A stretch of DNA of 64,000 nucleotides from Echinostoma caproni (taxonomy: Eukaryota; Platyhelminthes; Trematoda; Plagiorchiida; Echinostomatidae): the NCBI GenBank assembly GCA_900618425.1, contig UZAN01040010.1:33139-97138 (forward strand). The letters are read 5' to 3'. The translations under genes were made by a program, and so were the position numbers. The notes under the pieces are model-generated. The model searched no databases, was not told the DNA's origin, and worked only from the letters and a program-made list of their open reading frames with translations. This document shows positions 34,790 through 49,700 of this stretch, one piece after another. Numbering within the stretch: the first letter of the stretch is position 1; each line of letters starts with the position of its first letter.

Positions 34790-37280
34790 CTTAATGTGAA
34801 ACAACATAATTTGAGTTTCAATTACTGTGGTTAGCTCAAACCAAGACAAGCTATCGACACCACCACGATATGATAACCACGTTGAATTTTTGTTTCTCGT
34901 GTTTATCCGGATTCCGAGGTTTCTTTGACCTGATTTGCTTTTTAAAATGGAGGTCATTATTTCTAACCCATAAACAAATGATTAAATACATCTGTTTCGT
35001 TTCCGATCCATTCACCCCAAAACGTTCCTCAAAATCACCTTTACTTCCGTTTCAGCACGACCAAATGCATCAATATTGTTTGAACTTGGAAAATTAAATG
35101 CACACACATAGTAATGAAAAATGTCCCCAGGGGAAGAATTGAAGCTGTTAGATGAGATAACGTTACTTTTTCGGAGAGGAGAGGAAGAGTAATTGAAGAC
35201 CTCCAAAAAGCACGCAATTGTTACTAAAACTAGTAATTTGTTTGGAAATATCACTCATGAGTGAAAAGTATATTAATTAAATCCAGCCTACAAAAAATGG
35301 ATTGGTTTATCTCTGGTCTATTTTTTAGTCACTAATGAATATTGATTTGAGAAAATTTAAAGCCACTGAGATAATTACTATTTAATACAATACCGGTAAT
35401 CTCCATAGCTTTTCAGTGACTTACTTCCAATGGTGCTCACAAACCACTGAATTATTCTTACGAGAATTCCCTGAAAGTTGGATGGGTTTATTGGAATATG
35501 TTTTGATGAAGTAATTTTAATTGTTAACTGTTCTTGAAGCTGGAACAAGTGGATCTGATTGAAAGCCATTCGTGAGCTAACATGCGTGTAGTTGTGAATT
35601 ATCTTGACATTTAATGTTCAGCGTTTCTGAACGTAGACTGATATATAACATCATGTGTGTCATTTGCTACCTACGCTTGGGGTTGGCGATTTACCGAGGC
35701 CATAACAAAATTGATGATACTGGATTTGATCAACGACAAATAAAAAATCCTACTTGAATTTAAAGCTCGAAATGACACTATGGCAGACGTAAAACTTCAT
35801 TGCATCAAACGGTTTCCTGTTGGTCACGTAAACAGTACGAGTTCAAAATTTATAAATGTTTTACATGTTCTTACTTTTAATGAACTTGCTCAAAGAGGAG
35901 CATATAAAGGTGAAACATAAAAACCAGTTTCTCAGCCCTATTGAAATATGACTCTAGTTGGATGGACTTTGGTGAGCCGCTAACTCCCACTGAAGCGCAC
36001 GCAACTTAGCCCGCAAGTGACTCAGTTGAATTGCGTCACTTTTTAAATTAGCAAGATTACACGGCAAAGTTACACTTCACAGGTTGGTGATAGGAGAAAA
36101 TTGAAATCTTTAGATATCACAAGATTTGAATGGTTTTGCTCGTGTGATGGCATTGCTGGTGGGAAAACCCACCATTTACACTTCCATTCGAAACGAAATG
36201 CAGTGGGCTGTGATTTCTGCAAGTTACCAGGTTGGGCGGTTCAATCAGCCACAATTGCCGATCAAATGGTTTTCAATGATCGAAATTGATCAAAAGTTGC
36301 CCTAAACACAGATACTATTCTTACTAAGGTAAATCATTTTATTTGAAGAACAGCTTCATAACAGTAAGGGAGCGTGATTCAAAAATCACTTTAACCTGTA
36401 TCCCATAATTTCGAAAAGGTATTTTAAGAATTATCTTCCACTATATGCTCCTATACCTGCATCTCACCTTTCATCGTCAACGACGTTGTTTACATTTTAT
36501 GCTCAATAAGTTCTCATCAGGAACGGAAAACATAATACTCATAACAGGTTTCTTAACTGATAACAAAAAACATTCATCAAGCAGTACAGGTTAATAACAC
36601 ATCATCGCATGGGTCATTTATTTAGGATCTATCACGTTTGATTCTTCTCAATTTTTTTTATATACCGTTTGCCTATCTCTATAACGTTTCGTCGCAGTTA
36701 ATCGTTAAGTAGGAAAACATCATCGGGCTGAATATTTGTTTTTCAAAAAAATGATTAATGCATTCCGATGAATCTGGGATCAATATAGCTTAAAATCACA
36801 ACACAAGAAGATTGAATTTGATGCGATTTTCTGGGCGGCATAATGTGTCATTGTTTGAAATTTTACAAATTAAGGACCGCAGTAGAGAAAAACACGTGTG
36901 CAAACAGTTGGTTTTAATGAATCTGACGGTGTTCCCTATTAATACTTTAACTGCTGTCTCCGAGCTACGGATTGGAATATTGAAGACATACGTTGGTATT
37001 AGCATGTGTTCTCTCATATTCGCTTTGCTCTGGCCGTAAAGCGAAAGTCCGTATTGATTCCAAGAAACACAATCATATTTATCATATACAACTTTCCATT
37101 TTAAGATTGTTTTATAATGTGACTTTGTCCTTAATTGAATATGCCACTTATGGTAAAAGCTTATTATAGTTTTTATGGAAACAATGTCCTTTGGGAATTA
37201 ACACACGTACATGTACAAACCTAATTTGCTTAGAATGGTATGCGTAATACTAAAGCAGAATTCACCAGTAATTGAATTAT
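34790..37280. other. No supported gene
   Basis: AT-rich. Open frames of 60-75 codons on both strands (for example 36101-36289 plus and 36796-37039 on both strands) show no domain or good splice borders. Confidence 0.4.
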
Positions 37281-37390
37281 TCAGTTGATGTTTGTAATTC
37301 ATAGTGCATAAATGACTGGATAAAATTTACCACAAACACCCGGTCGGGTTCTCGGCCCTTGTCGCGCATGAGGTATGTGGATCCGATAAC
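37281..37390 (-). repeat. Decayed copy of the type 1 hammerhead repeat
   Basis: AATGACTGGATAAAATTTACC and the following sequence to 37390 match the left arm at 22042-22125, including the ribozyme region in the same (minus) direction. The core is destroyed: CTGACGA has become CTCATGC and GAAA has become GAAC. A diverged flank can be followed back to about 37281. It is an old relic of the same repeat family, about 15 kb from the recent pair. Confidence 0.75.
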
Positions 37391-38625
37391 ATTATTGTTA
37401 CTATTATTACTTCAAAACATTAAAACTGCATTTGAATTTATTGGGGTCAGAGGAAAGAAAGAATTATCGCAATGTTTTTCCCAGAATGGTTTATCATAAC
37501 TAGATTCGTAGATGTGTCAAGGAAGTCTGCATTTTCTAACATTAGTTTGTTTCAACTGCACTAGACATATAGCGGATATTTTTTCACTTGTTCTGTAGGC
37601 CTCTAAAATTGATCTGAGATTAAGTCTCAATAAACTGTCGAACTTACTAACTAGGAGGGAAAATAAAAATATCTCCATTTCACTGTTCATTTGGTTTGTT
37701 TCCTTTTTTTCGGTGCAAAATGATGCTACACAAAATGTGATTTATTACCCAGCTAATGAGTCACCGAGAACAAGCTGTTTTCTAAAATGCATTTTCTTTC
37801 AATGTGAGTCACTCGTATATTTTCCGCGGTTTACTAATTGATTGGACTGTTTGTCACAAATGTCAATCATTTAGAATAATTGTTATTCGTACTTAGCACC
37901 CGAATTTAGTAAACGGCATTCGTTCCCGAACGGGTTGTGAGATAGTTTTCCTGCATGTATTTCTGTCCTGTTCAAGTGCCATCAGTTACTCACAAACCGT
38001 AGTTGACTTCGCATATACTTATATCGGTAACTGAGCCAATGATTTATCTTATGTTATATGATCCACTGATACATCAACTCACTCTTCGTGTACCCCGAGC
38101 TAGAAATGTCCATAGCATTTATCTCGTGGCAGAACTAGACAACAACACTGCTTGGAAATTTATTTCAATAACTTGACTCAGTTAAAGAACCTAACTATCA
38201 GCCTGTATTCGTGCTGAGCTCGACTTCTCGAAACTACTAAATCCTCCGCATTTTTACCAGAATAATATTTCAATGTTGGTAAATTGAGCAAAGCGAATTG
38301 ACTAGTTTACCAGTTGTGATCGACATTTCGTGAATTGATTAACCAGTGTGATATTCATTCAGCTTTAGACTAATTCGGGTAAATATTAGATCAAAAGAAT
38401 TCAGCTAACTATATAATCAATCGTTTTTCTTTCAGCAATTCTGAGAAACACTGATTGTTGCATGCATTGTTCATTTTTCCCACCGATTATTGGTGATATA
38501 ATATTTCGAATAACTTATCACACGAGCAGCATATTTTGTGCACTTTTCTCCCTGATGGTTCGCTCATTGATGGTCATCAGTTGTTCTAGTAGTTCTTGTC
38601 TGAGTTGTTTTATTGTTATTCCCAG

Positions 38626-38685
38626 GCACCAATTAGACGCAAGCGTAAAGCATGCAGACCGACACAAAGATATTGCTGGTCCTCG
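38626..38685 (+). CDS. Candidate 60-base internal exon
   Basis: Flanked by a strong acceptor (TTTTATTGTTATTCCCAG) and a strong donor (CCTCG|GTAAGC). Two frames are open: APIRRKRKACRPTQRYCWSS and the frame reading HQLDASVKHADRHKDIAGPR. The length is a multiple of three. Short symmetric exons are common in flatworm genes, but the linking exons were not identified. Confidence 0.4.
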
Positions 38686-40050
38686 GTAAGCTAGTCCAAA
38701 TCTGACCTTATCCTGTAATCACCTTCGACAGAACTTCGTAAAAACAAGTTTTTATCTAGGTGATTCAAGGTGCACATGTTTTCCAGCAGAGCTTTCTTTC
38801 CCCTGCAAAGAAACATGGATCTAAATCCGATATGTTTTGAACAGTGAGTTAAGCCGAATAAACTTTGCTGATATAAAAAGAGAGTAATATATATCTGGAA
38901 TTTCCTCTGTAAATCCGTCATGCACGAAATGTGCCACTTTTGTAGTGAATCCTTTTTAATGCGTCATAAACGAATGTAAAAGGTTCGTTTTGAGAAAGAC
39001 CGTGTTATTTCACCCTAAAAACACAATAATACTGAGGAATGTTTTGCTCTTTCAGACTATTCTGGATAGTATGATGTTTTTTGATTACACACTTTCAATG
39101 CACTTCGAACGGAGAGAATGATATTTTTGTATCAACAGTTTCATGCCAAGTACATTTGGCCGGCATGAAGAAATGCAAAGAACTATTAGGTATAGTAGGT
39201 GCTTCTTATCTTCCGGCTTGGGGTCCTAAAGACTCCGTAACTGCATGGTTGAAGACACTGAAGGTCAAGCAGCAAACAGACAGCAGTGGTGATCTTGCTG
39301 TCACTTCTTATTAAATCAAAATACTGGAAATAGTGTGTATGCACATTTGGACTGTGTTGACCATAGAGGTTTCCTTTCATTTCCGGTCGCCAAAAAATAT
39401 ACCCTATTCTTAACCTGCTTACGCATTCTCACTTAAATTATATGCAATATGAATTTGGCAGCATTCAGTGAAGTTCGCTTTGCTGTATTACACTGTACAA
39501 TAATGATGATGATAATGAGTACGACTGATATTACGCACAGCAAAACGATCAGTGTTGTGATTCTCTCTAAATGAAATTCAGCACTCTATAGCCTCTGCAA
39601 TTAACCTGAAAAGACTTTTCGAGAAAGTTCGAACTTTTCCCTAATGACTTACGTTTTATTTTCTGTATTACTTGATTATTCTAAAATCAGTCACCAAAAA
39701 GTGAGAACGTACACAACAAGCAATCAGCGGACCATCGCTAATTATCCCCTTATGCTCTAAAACTGTGCTCATTGATTTGCTTTTGCTACTCATGAGATAA
39801 AAAATTAGAGAACAACTCATTATGCACTAATTTACGTCTTAACAAAAACAGACTAAAACAAACGAAAAGATGCAGTTATGGAGATTCCCGTGTCATAAAT
39901 GTCGAAGTTTTCCATGGATTCCACCAGAAAAGCTTAGTTTATGACCATGTACAAGTAAGTAAGTGGCACACTATACGAACGTTTACTCGTTTATCAAAAT
40001 ATATATCTTCGATAAACGCGAGCCTCTGAAGCGACTGTTATCTCATTGAG

Positions 40051-40252
40051 CGTTTGTACTGCTCTAGTAGCGGAAGCCATCTTGTCCCTGGATGCTTCAG
40101 AACAATACCGTCGAACGACCTCAAACTTGCTTCAATCAATTTCGATTTACTTTCCAATCAATGACCCTGCGCAATTCCTGAACTTTATTGCTCACACAGG
40201 GGTATCATTCTGTAATGGTCGAGAAATCACTGAAATGATTTTAGAAAGTTAA
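40051..40252 (+). CDS. Candidate terminal exon, plus strand
   Basis: After GTTATCTCATTGAG the frame reads VCTALVAEAILSLDASEQYR, then NLLQSISIYFPINDPAQFLN and ends FCNGREITEMILES with a TAA. The sequence looks like a genuine helical protein end, but no family was recognised. Confidence 0.4.
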
Positions 40253-42349
40253 GTGCATCATTGAATAAATATTACTCGATACTTTTAAATATCTCCGGTT
40301 ATGAATTCATGTGACATATTTATTATATTGGCTCATTTCGCTCCCTGCAATACAAATATGTAATGAAGAAAACAAACTACTGATAGTGTCTGTGAATCAC
40401 CGCCATTCACCATGATTTATTGATCAAAGCAAATCTAGTTTTTGTAATTTACCATTCAAAAACTCATTAACATCTCACCTACTGAAATAGAATAGTATAA
40501 AATAGAACAGTATAGATTGCGGCCAGTCGACAAGTGATATTGTGAGCGGTCAACCAGCCGATTGTTCTTCTTCTATCGGTGCAATTTTGTTTCTTTTTAT
40601 TCACACAGTGATTTTCAAAGTGATGTCCTGATAAACGTGCCTTGCCTCAAATCTGGTGTTTCTTTCTATCCGAATCACTGGTTGAAAACTAAAATAGATA
40701 AGAATCTCAGTTTTGTCTAACAAGCCGCTCTCTGTTGTTCATTGACGTCAACCCAGATTGAAATTTCAGTTAGTGCTCAGGTATTGGGCGTTTGTTTGAT
40801 AAAGTGCTAAACATTTTCTCCCGGCTCCAGTTGACTGAATATGTTCTCCTCCATTGATCTGAACTGTTGGGTTGTTTGCAAGCATATATTCATCTCCTGG
40901 CGTGACATCTTCACTTTTCATGGCGTTTGCCTGTGTATTTAGTCATCAGTTTCGTCCTCATTAGATCCACCAGTAGAATTGCTATCTAGAATAGAATCAC
41001 AGTCTGGATATTAAATTAGGTTAAAATTTGTCTTCGTTTTTCCGGTTTATTTCAAAAACCAGAGTGCTCAAGTTTGGTAGGTAAACGGTCGATGAGCAAA
41101 ATCTTGATTATATTCAACCTCTCTAAAGATTTCCAGTTCCGAACCACGGCTTACAGCAACAGGTATGCAACGTTATCGGTCCCATTGATCCAAAGGTTCA
41201 TCTATCGATCCGGGCAGTTAAGCAGATCGTAAAACTCAGTCAATGATTTGTCATGTACTTTTCCGCAAGTGTTGTTATTTCTATGAGCGAACGAAAACAG
41301 GCTTGTATGTTATGTACAGCTTTACAATATTTGCTTATATATTATTATGTTTTTTTATTTAGGCATACCAAGAAAAAGTGGTACAATGTATAATCAATAA
41401 CCGTCTAATCGCCACACAATTACAAGCTTTTTCACTCATTTTCCGTGTACACAGCAAAAATGATCGATTTTTGACAACAAAGGACAATTCCTGCCTGGGT
41501 GAAAACTGAGGAAGAAGCAAGGATATAATTAAACACCTAAGTACCATTGAAAGATAGATGACATGAGCAGAAAGTGCAACTTTATTGAACTTTCCAAGCC
41601 ATGAATAACAACAGGGTCAAGTAAACAACTTGGCTGAGAAAATGATCTACAAGTTCATGCAATTTCAGTTCTTCCCACTGAACGCCCCTGAATTACTAGC
41701 TGTTATTCATCTAGAACCATATCCGGAATGACTCGAACCCTACCTCATAGTTAACCGAAAGCTCGGAATAACGCTTCTATGAAGGGCGAATTACAGACAT
41801 GCATCAGAACACCAAACTTCGTTGGAAGGTAGAACAAATGGAGGCTGATGTATCAGTTGATATGAATGAAGTCTTTAAATGTGTGAATAAGGTTTACATG
41901 GAAAGTGAATATAATAATAATAATAAATGTGGATGAAAAGCATATTTTATGCCATCAATTCATCTGGTCAACAACCGCAACGTGTCGCGCGCTTTAACAA
42001 ACCATTTCGTTCAAAACTTGTGTTAAACGGACTTTCAAGTCCTAATTCCAATTTTCAATGATGATTTTTCAGTTCATTTTTCCTCCATTGCTTTTGTGCT
42101 GAACCCCACAAGCTGAACTAAATATCTTTTTATTTCCAATCGCAATTTGTTTGACGCCATTAAATTGCAACGAAGCCAAATAAACTAAACTTCAAACTCA
42201 AATAATATTAAAATAATAGTGTGTTGTACGATTGTAAGTGAAGATTGTGGTTCAATCACAAAACCATAAGGTCCAGTATTTATTTACTGTTTCACTTTGA
42301 GCTAATCTAGAACTGTGGTTAATCTGATTCAAATTAATTCTTTATTACT

Positions 42350-42542
42350 ACCCAAACCGGAAGTAACTGCATTGGACGGAGAAAACTCAATTAGGTATAT
42401 GGATATCTTGGAACTTTTGATGCAGAAAAGCCGAGAGCAATCAAATTTCCTGAAAGTAGAACAAGAAAGCTTCTATGTGTTCAGAAAACCGAATCAGTGG
42501 TATCTCGTAAAATGCCTCACTCCACCACATGCTAAGGAATAG
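42350..42542 (+). CDS. Candidate terminal exon, plus strand
   Basis: The frame reads TALDGENSIRYMDILELLMQ, then KSREQSNFLKVEQESFYVFR and ends TPPHAKE with a TAG. The acceptor could be TTACTACCCAAACCGGAAG. It is followed by an AATAAA-like signal (CAATAAAAAATA near 42549-42560), as expected after a last exon. Product unknown. Confidence 0.4.
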
Positions 42543-43424
42543 TATTTCAATAAAAAATAGTGAAAGTTCCTCCGTCAACAAACGTGAAATTGTGCTGGGT
42601 AAGTTATTTTTCAACCAATCAATCTTGAAAAATTAATTTGACGAAATCTGAACTACCAGCAGGTTCGAAAGCATTTGTACAATCCTCGTTTGATCTCGAA
42701 ATGTCTATCATATGATAGCACTATTGAATCATAGCATAAGTTGCAGCATTTCTAAAACTGGGATTTTTAAGCCGTAGCATTGGATAAGAGCCTGAAACCT
42801 CACAATGACTCAAATGAATAAATCAATTATAAATCGCCTCCGTTCGTTCCAGAGTATTGATTTTTGCTGAATAGTTAGGGACTTAGACATCGGTAATTAG
42901 CATTTGATCAATAACAGGAAGCGCGAATGATTAAACAGGTGATTGGTCATAAAAGCAATAATTCCACCGTCAATTAGACAGCCGATTTTTCAATTTTTTC
43001 TGAGCATCAATAGAGGATTTCCGAATTACTTAATTTGGTAAAAAACGGTGAAATACTTTACGGGAGTAAGGAAATTTGTACACACAAAAAGTTATTTCTA
43101 TTTTTTAATTCTCAGTTAAAACTAGGAGTTCAAATTTGGGTTTTACTAAGGAGTAAGCTCTTATTACGAATAGCTTATTTAAGAACTCTCTTAAAATACC
43201 TGTGTTTCTCGCAGATGCGAAAAACAGTGGCTAATGCTTCATATGAATAATATTTCTGGTTAATATATCCACTAAAATGAACATACCTAACGAACGCCAA
43301 GACTTAGAACCGTGCCTTTGATTTATAAAACTGGCATATGTTCGAGGCGGCACTGGAATATCATGGCTTCGTTAGTCAGTTGCACTAAACCCAATTACTA
43401 ATAAATAACTTTATATGTCAAGTA

Positions 43425-43446
43425 TACATATATATATATATATATA
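43425..43446. repeat. (AT)n microsatellite
   Basis: About eleven alternating AT units. Confidence 0.95.
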
Positions 43447-46349
43447 CAATGAGTATTGTGTTTCATCGGCTCCAAATATGTGTGCATATGCACTGAATTC
43501 CAGTACATAACTCACGTTATTCGGGCTGTTCTGGTTCAGTGAAACTCGTTACAAAAAGTACCGTTCTCCATGGCATAATCCTGTTTTTAGGGGAATTGTT
43601 TCGCTAATTATGTACTGCTTTCAATAATATTATCACCTTATTTTCAATAATCGTTTCTGAACGAGACGTTGTATTATCATGACCATGATGAATACTAACA
43701 ATTTCAAATTTATTTTATTACGCTCCTGTAGATATTAATGAAACATCAACGAAAAGTAAATACTTCGTAAAGTTTCTTCCTCCTGTGGAAAATTGACCAA
43801 ACATGCAATTCAGGTGACATAGAAACGGAGAAGATGGGAAAGTACGCTGGGGTTCATGTGCTCCTGTATGTGTACAATAGATAAGAAGAGATCAAAATCC
43901 CATCAGGTGTTGCTTAATTCTTTAGATGAAAGTGGTCAGACAGTTCCTGATTAGCAAGCTTACCATAAGTCCCAGTGTTCTGCGAATCAAACTGATGGAT
44001 TCAGTTAATATTTTTGATAGATCAGTTTATTTTCAATAATCCAAGGTTTTTGCTCCAACCGCAGTTATGCGGTTGTTTCCTCCAGAGAAAACCATGTAGC
44101 ATAATATTATTAACTAATGAGAAACACGGAAGTTGCGAGCCATGGAAATGAGACGACTTGTTAACAATCTCAGCATATTTATTTTATATAAACATTTCGT
44201 TCATTTGAGTAAACTCTCATCTGCCATATAACAGCAGTTTTAGAGCAGTTCTAATATCAAATTGGTAGGTTCGCGCATGATAAGATTACGGTCTTCCTCA
44301 AAGAGGGTTTGACAGAAATAACCACTAGACATTAGTGCGACACATCCATAATAATGTGATGGTTTAAGCGAAAGAAGGTTCCGATATTTCAAAATATAAT
44401 GTCTTCATAGTTCCTACAGTTTTGGGTTTCTAGAAATGAATATCTAACACTATTCACTTAATTGCAGCATTTGACTGAAACACCTTAATCATCCCCTCAT
44501 GACTTATGTACTGAGCACGGACTGAAAATTAAAACACCAGACTGTTAAGTTTACCTCTCCTTCAGAGCATGACACTTTATATCTTATACATAGACCTTTC
44601 AGTCTTTATGTGAAAGAGGGATGCACGCTTCCAGGTGTCAACCAAGATCAACAAAAGGCAAATCGGTTTTCAGATTTTAATCTCATGTTTCAATAAAACC
44701 TATGTACGACTTTAGTTGTTTGGCAAGCTGATTTATCATGACAACAAACATTGTACAATATTTCAAAAGAAATGATCATATTGCAATAATGCACGATTTA
44801 TATCCATGGCGATTTCACTGCATTTCAACATGGTGCTTACTGAAGAAAATACAATATTCACAATACAATGCTTATGTTTTACAATATGTTGATTTGTGAA
44901 TTTCCTTCCTCCAGTTTGTGGTTTTCTTATGAAAAAATGCGTTCCAAGTCATGCAATTCAATGAAGCCGCTCTGATATCTGTAGAAAAAACTACTGATTA
45001 TTAATTCAATATTCCAGTTGAGGTTAAGCAGCATCTCACCAAACACTGGCCTTGGATTTGGTCGGCTGGAGGATTGCACTTTGATCTACATGAATGGCCA
45101 CCACTACTAACCACTAAAAGCTTGTAAATCAAGGCAAAAACCAACGTCTGAAGCTATGGTATTCATTTACAGAGTTGAAGCTTCTGTTTCAATTATGTGC
45201 CGGGAGCTTTAACAAGCACGGAGTGTTATAATATTTTGAGCAAAACCTGCAATTTCCGTTAACCATTACACAGTTGTGAACTGAGGTAAACTTATTATTT
45301 ACGTTAATGTATATCAGGCTTAGCTCTCATTCACTCACGTTGTAGGTTTATGGGTTATTTGGATTCCTATTCTTTTTTGGGATTGTTCGAAAATTAGTGT
45401 TATTTTATTTGAGGAACGGTGTTCTAGAAAGTTACTGAAAAAATGTTTTTCATGTGACTTGCTTAATTCCCTCCAAACGGTATCAAGCATTTCGGTCATT
45501 TACGACATGACCATGGCGTTTGAAAGTTCGTCTACTGGTCTATGCAGACTATAAATATGTGCACAAAAAACACTTATTTTACGCAGTGGTATTGAACCTA
45601 TAAAATAACCAATGATATATGCTTCGTTCCATATCCATATTTTTTAACGATTACGGGTGGGAATCATGATGCACAAGCAAATCTTCTCCTATGCCTTTTT
45701 TCAAAACTATTTTCTGTGCCTAACAGATGCAATAGTTTGTCTGCAGGTGTGCAATGGTATATGTTTCACTACCTCAGCAGTCATATTATTCCATAATTGA
45801 GTGTATACGGTTAACAGTTTAATGAAAGGATGCTAGTAGTACATTAATGTTCATCCCTAGCAAAAGTTATTCAGAACTAATCACGGTAATGCCCTGAAAA
45901 CAAAAACCGAAACATTCTCGAATACTTTCCCGGTGACCTACAGCTGCCAACTCTGACGCGAAAAACGAAGACAGGGATGTCCAAAATGAAGCAAAAGAAA
46001 TTAATTACTTTTTAATTCAATTGAGTAATGTAATCGTTGGTTCTTGGGTTATGCAACTGACTTTTATTGCAATTTATGTCATTTTGGTGCACCAAGATAA
46101 TTTTTCGGTGACCGTGGAAAAAATACACTTTCAAGTTTGATAGGCTCTCCCAATTATTGTACTTACAGCTGTGTTTATTTAGTCCAAAGGTCTTTACAAA
46201 ATATAAATTAATATCAGAATTTGATTAGGTTTATCTTAATTATTCCTTCTAACGCAAAGCGAAGAATGGAAAAACCAAGAGCATAAAACCTCCAAGTCCA
46301 CTTCTACACATGCTCGTCCATCGTTGTTGTTATATCCTGCTGCTGGAGA
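43447..46349. other. No supported gene
   Basis: AT-rich sequence without open frames above background, recognisable repeats or element ends. Confidence 0.5.
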
Positions 46350-46628
46350 CTAATCGATCAAAATTTCAATAGATGATGCAATTTCTATCACGATCCCTTG
46401 CAATCCGCGTGTAAACCACGTTTCTAGCATATTCTCTTCCATGAATTTTGCAATCAATTCCAAGTTTAATTGTGAATTAAAAACGATTGAGTGAGGCCAT
46501 TGTTCCCAAAGAGAATTTTGACTTCTGCGTGAACAGTAGTTGCAGATTATATTCACAGCTATGACTTTTCTGTGCCATGCAGTGCGATGCAGTTTGTGTT
46601 TTTCCTCACACCTAGCCACCCTTCTAAC
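46350..46628 (-). CDS. Candidate terminal exon, minus strand
   Basis: After a good acceptor (minus strand GGATCTGCGTGTTTCAG) the frame reads VRRVARCEEKHKLHRTAWHR, then NLELIAKFMEENMLETWFTR and ends IASSIEILID with a TAG. About 92 codons open. A three-cysteine stretch (C near the start, then NYCS) is present but matches no motif I can name. Confidence 0.42.
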   Translation of the reverse strand, partial: VRRVARCEEKHKLHRTAWHRKVIAVNIICNYCSRRSQNSLWEQWPHSIVFNSQLNLELIAKFMEENMLETWFTRGLQGIVIEIASSIEILID

Positions 46629-46756
46629 CTGAAACACGCAGATCCGAAAACACGTTTCACTGAAGTGGTGTGGGCAGGTAAAATAAGGCCAGAAAAATAT
46701 GCAATGAAAGGTAGACAGCGGTGATGGATCAAACAAGCACACGGTAAGCTGTTCAC

Positions 46757-49700
46757 TCGCAGTCGGCTCGATTACCTCGAACTTTAATACAAATTTATTC
46801 TAAACGCCACATCCAGTGATAAGCGTTAGTCAGGTTTTGCCCTCGCAATCAATCCACTAATAAAATGGTCCACTTTCGATTCAACAATAATCAAGCTGAC
46901 AGTTATAACGCAGAGATTGAATTTCCGATTTTTTATATCCATGGAAAATCTGCATCCAAAAGTATTGATTTCCTTGGAAACCGGGTTTAACAACGGTAGC
47001 AATTCTCAATGATTTTTTATAATCTCCCTAGTTTTGTGAATGCTTCCCTTAATTACTAAATGTTTTTATACCTTTTGTATCACTAAAAGAGGTTACTCTA
47101 TTAGTTTGTTTGACAAATTGATATTTGAAGTGGTCTTGTGTATTCATAAAAGGTGAACTGGTGTTCCGACACCAAAAATGGTCTTTAGGTATATAATTCG
47201 TTATTATCTTTCCCATCCTGAGGCAATTTAGATTTCCAGTCGGTTTACTCACGAAGCTTCTGTCCGACCTCTCAAGATATCAGAAATGATGAAAATCCGG
47301 ATAGTTTGTATAGGAATATCCTCACAAAGGCAGGAGTCTGATGACTAGTGATCTCACACGGTAATGCATAATGTTTAAGTTTAGAACCAGACATACGAGA
47401 AACATGATCATGCTCATTCGATTTGTTCTTTTTGCCTTGAGGATATCAATCACCTTTCTGTTTGCATATAATAAATTTGTTCGTCATACCTTAGGCAGAT
47501 CAGTACAAAAATCAGAAAGATCTTCCTTTGCACGATCTATACAAGTCAACTAACTGACTATTATTTGTTCTCAGTCGTTCATTTTTCACCTCAATAAACT
47601 CAATTTAAGGTGGATTTCTGACGAATTTGCAAACAGCAGTACTTGAGTGATTAGACTAACTTTGGTATCAGTCAGTTATCATTCCATTTTTGGAGAATAT
47701 ATACATCCTCATCCAGTTTCAAGACGGACTTCAATATAAGCAATTTTTATCATTATAGTAATACAGTATAGACCGATATGCCTCGAAAAGCACAAACGTT
47801 TGTCACCTTGGGATGATTATCAAGCATACTTATTTTACCTTTTCACACAAAAAACCTGGATAATATTTGCCAGTTGTTCTTATGCCTCAAACCAGATTCA
47901 GTCATTGAGTGTTGTTCACCACTCAATGCACAATCAGAGTCATGGTGATTGCGCTGCACACCAATAACAAATAAATTGAAGTTGCTATCTTGCACAAGAA
48001 GAAATATTAATTATCGAAGTTGTTAAAACATCCATCAAAGACAACTTTTGAAAAGTGAACTACAAGGTACTGCCGTCAATTACTTAGTCACCGGACAAAC
48101 GTTTCCTTCATGAGATATACAATATACGTGTGATACTGTACATGCGGAGTATGCTTCGTGATACAGTCAAATTCACACACGAATTACCCAAAATAAATAA
48201 ACGATTTAGATTTTGGAGTATGTCGGATTTTTCTAGGTTAAATTTTGATAAAAACCATTAAATTGGTGCACAAGATGAAAGGTGTGTGAAAGATTACTTG
48301 AAAGAGATTCCATGTTTTTGCAAGAGACAACATAAGTGAACGAAACTCTTCACCTGGATTTGGATCTTCATTAGCATCTGCACGCAGCACTTTACCTTTC
48401 AGAATCAATGGATCAGCAGTAAACTATCAAACAATCAACGAAACAAGGAAAAATGCTAGCAACACATATCAGTTGAAGGCATTACCCGATACACATCCTA
48501 GACGGTCAAAGAATGTAAACCTCGAACTGTCAGACATCATATAACTAGGGCTGATAAATGTATGTTCGATCTGAAACTGATCGAGGTTGTGGAATACCAT
48601 AAAATGAACCTCATAACAATACCAATGCAGCTCCATCTAGGACTTCGGTGCTGACCCTTCCGGCTGAAAACTCTACCGGGTTGCACCTCTTCATCTGCCA
48701 CTCAGGCTGATACCATCAGATGTTCTTTTAGCTATAACCAGACAAAGAAGAGGAGAGGCAGGGATAAAATTTACCTCAATATATATTACGTATTTTCGCT
48801 CCCATATATGATTGTCATATACATTTTCTCACAGCTATGCACGCCTGTACACTAAAAGCCTGCATCATCCATCCAGGTAATTCTTTCCTCATACTTCAAT
48901 CGACGCTGATTGATTGTAGGCAGTTGAGTCAACAGACCAGAAAGACCGTTCAAACTAGCATACAACCCAATGATGAGAACCCACGGCGCTTCTTGCGGCG
49001 GTACCGACCTGTCATAAGCACTCATCGTACTCATTTACGGGAAAGAAAAACTTTGAAACACCTCTAACAAATATCACCGGTAGCTCGCCACGTGAACAAA
49101 GATTGTCACGAGGTCAACCAAACCGATGCGTATTCCGTTATGTCATAATAGACAATCGTTGTAGAAAATCGGCCACATTAAGAAATGCCCAGTTAAAATC
49201 AATGCTTTGGGTCCAAAACAGCTTGATAGCCCACCAAACTCAGCATTACCTTTAACCAATCAACTTTTTTTCTCTCATATTTAACCAAAGTACACCATGA
49301 TGCCCAATCATACTGTGTTTCCCGTTACTATTCGAACGTCACACGTGTGCAAACAATGAACATAAAATAGAAGTTTCTCTAGCACCAATTGTCTCTTACT
49401 ACGTCTGAACAAGTTAGTAAGAGAAAATCCGTTGTGCAAAACCATGTGTTTATAAAGTTTATTGAAAAAGTAAATACTTAGCACCGGTAAGAATAACCTA
49501 CTTGGGATGTACTTTGAGTGAAATGCTAATTCATTTTGTCTATTAAATGCTTTTTAGCCCATTTCTATCCCGGAAAAAGATCACAGAGAATTTTTTAATT
49601 CATTTCCTGTTCCGTCTGATTTGCCTGTTCATTAAGAATTGATACCGTTCAAAACAATAAGGATGAAATATCGATCAGCGCAGTTGACCATAAAACAAAT

